Source of the DNA: Gammaproteobacteria bacterium
GTDB lineage: Bacteria > Pseudomonadota > Gammaproteobacteria > Pseudomonadales > Oleiphilaceae
Direction of reading: 5' to 3'
NCBI GenBank assembly: GCA_003695085.1
Contig: RFIV01000215.1
Span: forward strand, 1 to 12,800
DNA length: 12,800 nt
The notes beneath the pieces were generated by a model. It was not told where the DNA came from, made no database searches, and was given only the letters and a program-made list of their open reading frames with translations. The position numbers and the translations under genes are program-made. This document shows, piece after piece, positions 7,340 through 12,800 of the stretch; position 1 is the first letter of the stretch; every line of letters starts with the position of its first letter.

Positions 7340-8296
7340 ATGACCATACAGGCTCGATTCAAGGCCCTGGCCGACCACCTCAACCAGACCATCATCGGTC
7401 AGTCGGAACTGACGCGCCGCCTGATCATCACGTTGCTTGCGGACGGGCATATCCTGCTGGAAGGCCCGCCGGGACTGGCCAAGACACGTGCTGCACAGGC
7501 GCTGGCGCGAGCCATTGACGGGCAGTTCAAGCGGATCCAGTTCACCCCGGATCTGCTGCCTGCCGACATTACAGGTTCGGAGATTTTCAGGGCTGAAACC
7601 GGCACGTTCGAGTTCGTTGAAGGCCCGGTCTTTCACAACCTGATACTGGCCGATGAGATCAACCGGGCCCCCGCCAAGGTCCAGAGCGCCTTGCTTGAAG
7701 CCATGGCCGAACGTCAGGTCACGGCCTATGGACGCGAGCTGAAGCTGTCCGACCTGTTCATGGTCATGGCGACCCAGAACCCCATTGAGCAGGAAGGCAC
7801 TTATCCGCTTCCCGAAGCCCAGCTTGATCGTTTTCTGATGCATCATGTGGTGGACTATCCGTCGCCCGCGGATGAGCTGTCCATTCTGAGACTGACGAGA
7901 CAGGAGGCTCGACACGAGTCGTCCCAGCCCTTTGAGCCTCTGACCCGCGAACACGTGCAAGAAGCACGCAAGGCGGTGCTGTCACTTTACATGAGCGAAC
8001 CCGTTGAACGCTATATCGTCGAGCTGGTGACGGCCACGCGCCCCGGTTACGGTCCTGCCGAACTCACGGATCAGCTGGCCTACGGCGCTTCACCCCGCGC
8101 GACGCTGGCGCTGGATCGATGTGCCCGGGCGCACGCCTGGCTCCAGGGCAAGGATCATGTCTCGCCATCCGATATTCAGGCCGTGCTGGCAGATGTGCTG
8201 CGCCACCGTCTGATTCTGCATTATGCTGCCGAAGCCAGGGGGCTGACGGCCGACTCGCTCATTCAACAATTGCTGGAGCACGTCCCGGCCCCATGA
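7340..8296 (+). CDS. moxR: MoxR-family AAA+ ATPase
   Basis: Cytoplasmic AAA+ ATPase of the MoxR family, thought to act as a chaperone for partner proteins with VWA domains. In its 318 residues it has Walker A GPPGLAKT at 42-49, Walker B LILADEINRA at 101-110, sensor 1 Asn147 in MATQNPIEQEGTYPLPEAQL, and a sensor-2-like GASPRATLAL at 249-258. Length and motif order match the family. The ATG at 7340 is the first possible start because an in-frame TAG lies at 7328. No good Shine-Dalgarno is visible. The stop overlaps the next start as ATGA. It heads the six-gene operon with DUF58, DUF4381, batA, batB and batD, the standard companions of this subfamily. Two inverted repeats upstream suggest regulated expression. 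Confidence 0.95.
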   Translation: MTIQARFKALADHLNQTIIGQSELTRRLIITLLADGHILLEGPPGLAKTRAAQALARAIDGQFKRIQFTPDLLPADITGSEIFRAETGTFEFVEGPVFHNLILADEINRAPAKVQSALLEAMAERQVTAYGRELKLSDLFMVMATQNPIEQEGTYPLPEAQLDRFLMHHVVDYPSPADELSILRLTRQEARHESSQPFEPLTREHVQEARKAVLSLYMSEPVERYIVELVTATRPGYGPAELTDQLAYGASPRATLALDRCARAHAWLQGKDHVSPSDIQAVLADVLRHRLILHYAAEARGLTADSLIQQLLEHVPAP

Positions 8297-9189
8297 ATTC
8301 CGAGCCGCGCCCTTACACCGAGCTCCCCGGCCTGATTGCGCTCGAAGGACCGGCACGCAGCCTGCCCTCCCCGCTTCAGGCTCGCCCGCTGAGCCAGCAG
8401 AGTGGTTTTCATGTCTCTCGCCGTCCCGGTTCGGGCATGACCTTTGCCGAACACCGTGCGTACCGTTACGGCGATCCGTTACGCGACCTCGACTGGAAGG
8501 TGACCGCGCGCCGGGGTCAGCCGCACGTGAGAACATGGGAGGCCGAGCATTCTGACAGCCTGTATCTTGCGGTCGACCTCACACCCGCCCTGTTCTTCGG
8601 CTCGCGCTGGAGCACCCGTGCTGCCACGGCAGCAGACTGTGCCGCGTTTCTGGCCTGGCAGGCCTTCCTTGCTCAGGATCCCGTGAGTCTGACACGGGTC
8701 TCATCCGCACATGAATCCGTAGCACGCCCCGTCCGCCACCGCCGGGGCCTCATCACAGCGCTTCACCAGCTGGCCACCCGGCAGCAGATGCTGGCGCCGG
8801 GTCAACCGGTCGATCCTTCGCCATGGCCCGCATGGCTGAGCACCCTGCAAGCACTCAAGCAGCTCCGGGGCACGCTGGTCATCCTCACATCCCCCAGTCA
8901 ACTGGATGAGCAAGCGCTGGATCAGGTTCAGTCCATGCAAAAGCGCCTGGCTCCGGTGATCGCGCTGATAACGGATCCGGTGGATCAACTGGCTCAGGGC
9001 CCCGTGGTGCATGCAACCAACGGTCGGCACAGCGGGCAGGCACATCTGGGCGGCCTGGAATGCCTGACACACATCAGGGCATCCATGGTCAGGCGCGGGC
9101 TGCCTCACCTGTGTGTGGACACCTCGAGACCGGTTGCCGAACAGTTTGCCGAAGTGATTCAGGGAACACATCATGCCTCTGCCACTTGA
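8293..9189 (+). CDS. DUF58 family protein with VWA-like domain
   Basis: DUF58 proteins are regular neighbours of MoxR ATPases and are presumed partners or substrates. Of 298 residues, the diagnostic block lies at about 38-93: SGFHVSRRPGSGMTFAEHR, then YRYGDPLRDLDWKVTARRG, then a Trp-Glu-Ala-Glu segment. It leads into a VWA-like fold. The expected metal-site motif DxSxS reads DLTPA at 95-99, so the third ligand Ser is replaced by Ala and the site is probably degenerate. No transmembrane helix or signal peptide is visible, so it is probably cytoplasmic and able to meet MoxR directly. The ATG at 8293 overlaps the moxR stop by 4 nt. GGAG 14 nt upstream is too far to be strong, so coupling to moxR translation is likely. 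The frame is open further upstream within moxR, but that part is a shadow of moxR. Confidence 0.92.
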   Translation: MNSEPRPYTELPGLIALEGPARSLPSPLQARPLSQQSGFHVSRRPGSGMTFAEHRAYRYGDPLRDLDWKVTARRGQPHVRTWEAEHSDSLYLAVDLTPALFFGSRWSTRAATAADCAAFLAWQAFLAQDPVSLTRVSSAHESVARPVRHRRGLITALHQLATRQQMLAPGQPVDPSPWPAWLSTLQALKQLRGTLVILTSPSQLDEQALDQVQSMQKRLAPVIALITDPVDQLAQGPVVHATNGRHSGQAHLGGLECLTHIRASMVRRGLPHLCVDTSRPVAEQFAEVIQGTHHASAT

Positions 9190-9595
9190 GGACATCATAC
9201 TGCCGCCGCCTCCGGGCAGCTGGCCCTGGGCCCCGGGCATCTGGATGCTCGTCATCGGCGCGATACTTTGCATGCTTTGGGGGTTGCGGGCGCTGGCGAG
9301 AAAATGGCCCTTCTGGCGCGCACGAGGCGCCGTGATCCGCCATATCCGGGACAAACAGCCCCCTCCGGCTCAGCTCAATCGCGCCCTGCATGCCTTTGCC
9401 TGCCGCTGGCTTCGTGCCCCGGCAGCGCTGTCCGGGCAGGACTGGGTCGACTGGATGATCGCGCACGCACCCGGGCTGCCACCCGAGACCTCCGGGGCTC
9501 TGGAAGCACTGGCCGAATCCCCTTACGCTGGCGTGCCTGCAGATCCACAGCTGAACCGGGCGGCGCTTCTCTGGCTCAAACGGGTGCAACCGTGA
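9173..9595 (+). CDS. DUF4381 domain membrane protein
   Basis: This small protein of 140 residues is found in moxR/bat operons of Proteobacteria; its role is unknown. The N-terminus has the family pattern LEDIILPPPPGSWPWAPG (5-22), in which a hydrophobic/Pro segment leads into one transmembrane helix (about 22-41). A basic stretch (ARKWPFWRARG) follows, then a cytoplasmic helical region of about 90 residues (QLNRALHAFACRWLR, DWVDWMIAHAPGLPPE). Positive charges after the helix put the C-terminal part in the cytoplasm, where it could bridge MoxR/DUF58 to the membrane VWA proteins; that bridge is inference. The ATG at 9173 has AGGGA 7 nt upstream and overlaps the DUF58 gene by 17 nt. Its stop overlaps the batA start by 4 nt. 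Confidence 0.87.
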   Translation: MPLPLEDIILPPPPGSWPWAPGIWMLVIGAILCMLWGLRALARKWPFWRARGAVIRHIRDKQPPPAQLNRALHAFACRWLRAPAALSGQDWVDWMIAHAPGLPPETSGALEALAESPYAGVPADPQLNRAALLWLKRVQP

Positions 9596-10533
9596 CGCTG
9601 CTCTGGTGGTGGATACTGGCCCTGATCCCGCTTCCTTGGTTGATCTGGCGGCTACCCGCCTTTCGTCAACTCGCGAAAACCAGCGGCCCATTGCTGTACC
9701 TGCCGGACTGGCCTGCACACACCTCCCCCGCACACGGATCGAAGCCGGTACGCCCCGGTATTCGCTGGTGGCTGTTCTGGACCCTGCTGATCTGTGCACT
9801 CAGCCGCCCTGTCCTGCCCTCTGATCCCATCCGGCTGGAAGCGCCGGCCCGCAGCCTCATGCTGGCCGTGGATCTCTCACCCAGCATGGGCGAGCAAGAC
9901 ATGATTCTGAATCGCCGCCGGGCGTCGCGGCTGGAAGTGGTCAGACGGGTGCTGGATCACTTTCTCAGTCAGCGTGAAGGGGATCGCGTCGGCCTCATCG
10001 TTTTCGGTCGCCAGGCCTATTTGCATGCCCCGTTGACGTTCGATATTCAAACCGTTCGCACCCTGCTCAGTGAAGCACGTCTGGGCATGGCCGGAGATCG
10101 CACAGCCATCGGCGATGCAATCGGACTGGGCATCAAGAAGCTGCGGGATTTGCCCGCATCTCAACGTGTACTGATTCTCCTGACAGATGGTGCCAACACT
10201 GCCGGACAGGTGCCCCCCGAAGAAGCCGCGCGGCGTGCAGCGGGGTATGGTATCCGCATTCACACGGTCGGCATTGGCGAACCTGATCGCAGAGGCCGCT
10301 CTGCCGACCCTGATACGCTCCGCCAGATTGCAGAACAAACGAGCGGTCTCTTCTTCAATGCCGGCAGTACCCCCGAGCTGGAACTGGCCTACGAAACTCT
10401 GAACCGCATTGAACCCATCAAGGTACAGGCGCAATCCCTGCGCCCGGTGCGTGAGCTGTTCATGTGGCCGCTGATTCTGGCATGGGTCGTTCTGCTCACA
10501 CCCTCTGTCATCGGGAGGCGCCGACATGGGTGA
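9592..10533 (+). CDS. batA: BatA-like membrane protein with intact VWA (MIDAS) domain
   Basis: Membrane-anchored von Willebrand A protein of the BatA (aerotolerance) type, 313 residues. Two N-terminal transmembrane helices (about 3-19 and 59-76) flank a basic loop. The VWA domain is at about 88-275, and a third helix at 290-307 ends in RRRHG. The basic loop and tail imply that both face the cytoplasm, which puts the VWA domain in the periplasm. The metal site is complete: DLSPS with Asp94, Ser96 and Ser98, Thr171 in GDRTAIGDA, and Asp199 in LLTDG. The start is GTG at 9592, chosen because it overlaps the DUF4381 stop as GTGA and directly precedes the first helix. Frame open upstream of it is a shadow of DUF4381. 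The ribosome site is weak, so translational coupling is likely. Confidence 0.92.
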   Translation: MTLLWWWILALIPLPWLIWRLPAFRQLAKTSGPLLYLPDWPAHTSPAHGSKPVRPGIRWWLFWTLLICALSRPVLPSDPIRLEAPARSLMLAVDLSPSMGEQDMILNRRRASRLEVVRRVLDHFLSQREGDRVGLIVFGRQAYLHAPLTFDIQTVRTLLSEARLGMAGDRTAIGDAIGLGIKKLRDLPASQRVLILLTDGANTAGQVPPEEAARRAAGYGIRIHTVGIGEPDRRGRSADPDTLRQIAEQTSGLFFNAGSTPELELAYETLNRIEPIKVQAQSLRPVRELFMWPLILAWVVLLTPSVIGRRRHG

Positions 10534-12307
10534 GCTGACGTTTCAGTGGCCCTGGGTACTTGCCGGGCTGATCTGCCTGCCCTGGCTACCCGACTGGCTG
10601 CCCTGGTCCCGAAGTGAGCGCACAATCGGACAGATCATGCACCCTGAACTGTTGCGCCTTTTTTCGCTCAGCGGCGACAAGAGCCGACACACCGTGTGGA
10701 TGCGCTGGATAATCCGTTTCATGGGCCTGTGTACCCTGTTGGCGCTGGCTGGCCCGACCGTCCCTGCGCCGGACAGGAACCTGCAGGTTGCCCCCCGCCC
10801 ACTGATCATCGTCCTGGATCTCTCCTTGTCGATGTATGCCAGGGACATTTCACCCAGCCGCATTGAGCGCGCACGCCAGAAGCTGCAGGATGTCCTGAAG
10901 AAAATCCCCGACCGCCCGGCGGGTCTGATCGCTTATGCCGGTGACGCCTTCAGCGTGGTGCCGGTCACACGGGATCATGCCTCCATTGAGCTCATGCTGC
11001 CGGATCTGTCGCCTGCCATCATGCCCCTCCCGGGGAGCCGACCGGATCGTGCTATCCGGCTCGCCGGGCAATGGGCAGCACGCACCGGGGGAGCAGACTT
11101 GCTGATCATCACCGACGACCTGCCTGCGGCCCGCATGCCCACCCTGACCCGCCTGCTTGACGAGTGGCCGGGACAACCGACCCTCCTGGCGATGGGGACG
11201 GCCGCGGGCGCACCGATACCCATTCCCGAGCGGGGCTTTCTGGAACAGAACGGCACTGTCATCATGGCCGCTCTGCCCGTGGCGCGCCTGGAACAGCTGG
11301 CTTCGGAAACGCGGCTGCGCTGGCATCGTGTGACGGTTACCGAAGAGGACATCGACGCACTGCTCACTCGCCCGGATACAGGCCTGCACACCATGACAGC
11401 CGAGGGGCCACTTCCGCCGCACAATATTGGCTACTGGTTCGTACTGCCCGTCGTGATACTGAGCCTGGTTCTCATGCCCCGGTTTGCCGTTACGGGGTGG
11501 GTGGTGCTGATGATGAGCATGGCGCCGTCGCCCGCTGATGCACTGGAGTTCGAGGCGCTCTGGCAAAACCGCGATCAGCGCGCCTGGCACGCCTTGCAGC
11601 AGGGTGAATATGAAAAGGCCAGTCGCCTGGCTGACGACCCCATGCTGCGGGGCAGCGCCCTTTATCGGGCCGGCCAGTACTCAGAAGCTGCCCGGGTGTT
11701 TGCACAAGCCCCGACAGCCGAAGGACACTATAATCGTGGCAATGCCCTGGCACAGGCGGGTCAGTTTGACGAAGCACGATCTGCCTACCTGCGTGCACTG
11801 GCACTCGACCCCGGCCTGGAGGCGGCGCGCAAGAACCTCGCCTTGCTTGATCAGTTGCAGCGGCAGTCTTCGGCTCAGGCCGGCACTGATCAGGAAGAGT
11901 CTCCCCAGACGGCACAGGACCATTCAGGCCAGTCTGACGATTCTGGCGCAGCGTCCCGTGATGCCTCGTCGCAGACGTCACGCCCGGACGCGCGTGCGAC
12001 TTCCGGCGACGGCGAGGGCAAAAGCCCGGCATCAGCCGATACCTCCCCGCACGCCAACGATGCGCGCACCGGCAATACGCCCTCAAGGGCGGACACGAAG
12101 CCCCACCAGGCAGATTCGGACACGCATGAAAAAGACTCCGGGAACACTCAGGCTGCTGCGCAGTCTGCCACCGGTCTGCCCACAGACCCGACCGAGGTGT
12201 GGCTGCGCCGTATACCGGATACCCCCGGCGCGCTGCTGCAACGCAAGTTTCAATTACACGCTCAGGAACGAGGCAGCCGCCTGGAGGAAGGAGAGCCCAT
12301 ATGGTAA
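10526..12307 (+). CDS. batB: BatB-like VWA protein fused to a TPR region (BatB-BatC fusion)
   Basis: A 593-residue membrane protein. Helices at about 9-27 and 60-77 precede a VWA domain (about 91-295) with DLSLS (Asp98, Ser100, Ser102) and Asp197 in IITDD. The usual Thr ligand is replaced by Gly-Ser at 170-171. Two more helices (303-318, 320-335) lead to TPR-like repeats at about 350-440 (GSALYRAGQYSEAARVFAQA; HYNRGNALAQAGQFDEARSA). A hydrophilic low-complexity stretch rich in Ser, Asp, Thr, Gln and Ala covers about 446-550. A folded-looking tail EVWLRRIPDTPGALLQRKF lies at 557-575. Charge pattern places both VWA and TPR in the periplasm. The ATG at 10526 has a strong GGGAGG 7 nt upstream and overlaps batA by 8 nt. 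The fusion form is common in Proteobacteria, whereas in Bacteroidetes and Leptospira the TPR protein BatC is separate. Confidence 0.92.
   Translation: MGELTFQWPWVLAGLICLPWLPDWLPWSRSERTIGQIMHPELLRLFSLSGDKSRHTVWMRWIIRFMGLCTLLALAGPTVPAPDRNLQVAPRPLIIVLDLSLSMYARDISPSRIERARQKLQDVLKKIPDRPAGLIAYAGDAFSVVPVTRDHASIELMLPDLSPAIMPLPGSRPDRAIRLAGQWAARTGGADLLIITDDLPAARMPTLTRLLDEWPGQPTLLAMGTAAGAPIPIPERGFLEQNGTVIMAALPVARLEQLASETRLRWHRVTVTEEDIDALLTRPDTGLHTMTAEGPLPPHNIGYWFVLPVVILSLVLMPRFAVTGWVVLMMSMAPSPADALEFEALWQNRDQRAWHALQQGEYEKASRLADDPMLRGSALYRAGQYSEAARVFAQAPTAEGHYNRGNALAQAGQFDEARSAYLRALALDPGLEAARKNLALLDQLQRQSSAQAGTDQEESPQTAQDHSGQSDDSGAASRDASSQTSRPDARATSGDGEGKSPASADTSPHANDARTGNTPSRADTKPHQADSDTHEKDSGNTQAAAQSATGLPTDPTEVWLRRIPDTPGALLQRKFQLHAQERGSRLEEGEPIW
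12283..12293 (+). promoter_or_regulatory. Strong Shine-Dalgarno region for batD
   Basis: GGAGGAAGGAG is a purine run within the last codons of batB. Its AAGGAG part (12288-12293) lies 7 nt before the ATG at 12301, an ideal distance. It is the strongest ribosome site in the operon. It supports 12301 over the in-frame ATG at 12310. Confidence 0.7.
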
Positions 12308-12800
12308 GAATGCTGCTGACGCTCATGCTGGCCCTGGTGGCCATTACCCCAAGCCATGGCGAACTGAAGGCAAGCGTCGATCGCGCCGACCTGCAGAAAG
12401 ATGAAACACTGCGCCTCACTGTCGAGGCCCTGCTGGATGACGCACCCTTCAGCCTCTTTGATCTCAATACCCTCAAGGTGCCTCAGCCCGAACTCGGCAC
12501 GCTGGAAGAGACCTTCGAGATTCTGACTCAGGATCAGAGATATGCCATACAGTTTACCAACAACGTCAGCCAGACACGCATCTACTGGGAATATACGCTG
12601 ATCCCCAAAACAACCGGCACGCTGGTCATTCCCCCCATCCGCTGGCGCGATCAGTCGACTTCACCGCTGACCATCCAGGTAACCGATACGCCGACCACCG
12701 CAACCGATACGCCACCCGTTTTCATCGAGGCCGAGTGGGACGCACCCACTGCACTGCCCGGCGAACAGCGGCTGCTGCAGGTGCGACTGCTGTTCAGGGA
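12301..12800 (+). CDS. batD: BatD family protein, 5' part; continues past window end
   Basis: About 166 residues are visible before the window ends without a stop. Residues 1-20 are a signal peptide (MVRMLLTLMLALVAITPSHG), so the protein enters the periplasm, probably anchored by a later helix as is usual for BatD. The mature N-terminus (ELKASVDRADLQKDETLRLT) begins a beta-rich immunoglobulin-like domain. The BatD signature is clear: FEILTQDQRYAIQF, then a Thr-Arg-Ile-Tyr-Trp-Glu-Tyr strand, then LIPKTTGTLVIPPIRW. A Thr/Pro linker (DTPTTATDTPPV) precedes a second domain. BatD proteins usually have about 400-600 residues, so much is missing. The ATG overlaps the batB stop by 7 nt, and BatD probably assembles with BatA and BatB in the envelope. 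Confidence 0.9.
   Translation, partial: MVRMLLTLMLALVAITPSHGELKASVDRADLQKDETLRLTVEALLDDAPFSLFDLNTLKVPQPELGTLEETFEILTQDQRYAIQFTNNVSQTRIYWEYTLIPKTTGTLVIPPIRWRDQSTSPLTIQVTDTPTTATDTPPVFIEAEWDAPTALPGEQRLLQVRLLFR

Noticed and set aside
8119..8292. Upstream extension of the DUF58 frame into moxR
   Set aside because: The translated extension is unlike DUF58 N-termini and lies in another frame of intact moxR. The ATGA overlap at 8293 is the natural start.
9268..9591. Upstream extension of the batA frame into the DUF4381 gene
   Set aside because: Low-complexity Arg/Pro/Ala-rich shadow. The GTG at 9592 overlaps the DUF4381 stop and directly precedes the first membrane helix typical of BatA.
11490..12476. 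Open frame of 328 codons on the - strand opposite batB and batD
   Set aside because: Rich in Arg, Pro, Ser, Ala and Gly with no recognisable domain. It is opposite convincing coding sequence and spans two real genes.

Overview
The window is about 12.8 kb of moderately high-GC bacterial chromosome with dense, mostly overlapping genes. It most likely comes from a gammaproteobacterium. The evidence is the small DUF2835 protein, a family I know mainly from Gammaproteobacteria, beside a very large (about 180 kDa class) NAD-dependent glutamate dehydrogenase. A bacterial-type prolyl-tRNA synthetase very close to the E. coli enzyme and a MoxR/DUF58/DUF4381/BatA/BatB-TPR/BatD locus of the proteobacterial layout fit this. 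I cannot name the genus. I see no tRNA, rRNA, insertion sequence, phage gene or CRISPR array.

Layout. (1) Positions 1-2058, + strand: the 3' half of proS, a small secreted SLT-fold lytic transglycosylase, and an unrecognised exported protein, tightly packed or overlapping. (2) Positions 2071-7164, - strand: the 1621-residue glutamate dehydrogenase followed after 6 nt by DUF2835. This pair converges on region 1 with only 12 nt between stop codons and no visible terminator. (3) Positions 7165-7339: an AT-rich 175-bp divergent intergenic region holding a candidate sigma-70-type promoter for moxR, a perfect 7-5-7 inverted repeat on its expected start site, and a second near-perfect inverted repeat in the expected moxR leader. 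(4) Positions 7340-12800, + strand: moxR, DUF58, DUF4381, batA, a batB-TPR fusion and the start of batD, each overlapping the next by 4-17 nt and so probably translationally coupled.

How the genes fit together. The moxR-bat block encodes an AAA+ ATPase of the MoxR family with its usual partners: a DUF58 protein with a degenerate von Willebrand A (VWA) site, a small membrane-anchored DUF4381 protein, two membrane-anchored VWA proteins whose charge pattern puts the VWA domains in the periplasm, a periplasmic TPR region, and a secreted BatD. From family knowledge this is a chaperone-like or metal-insertion-like envelope system linked to stress tolerance, but its client is unknown. It is the best candidate here for an incompletely described system. 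The glutamate dehydrogenase feeds glutamate carbon into the TCA cycle as 2-oxoglutarate, and DUF2835 is co-transcribed with it. The region-1 genes are housekeeping translation and cell-wall remodelling plus one protein of unknown function.
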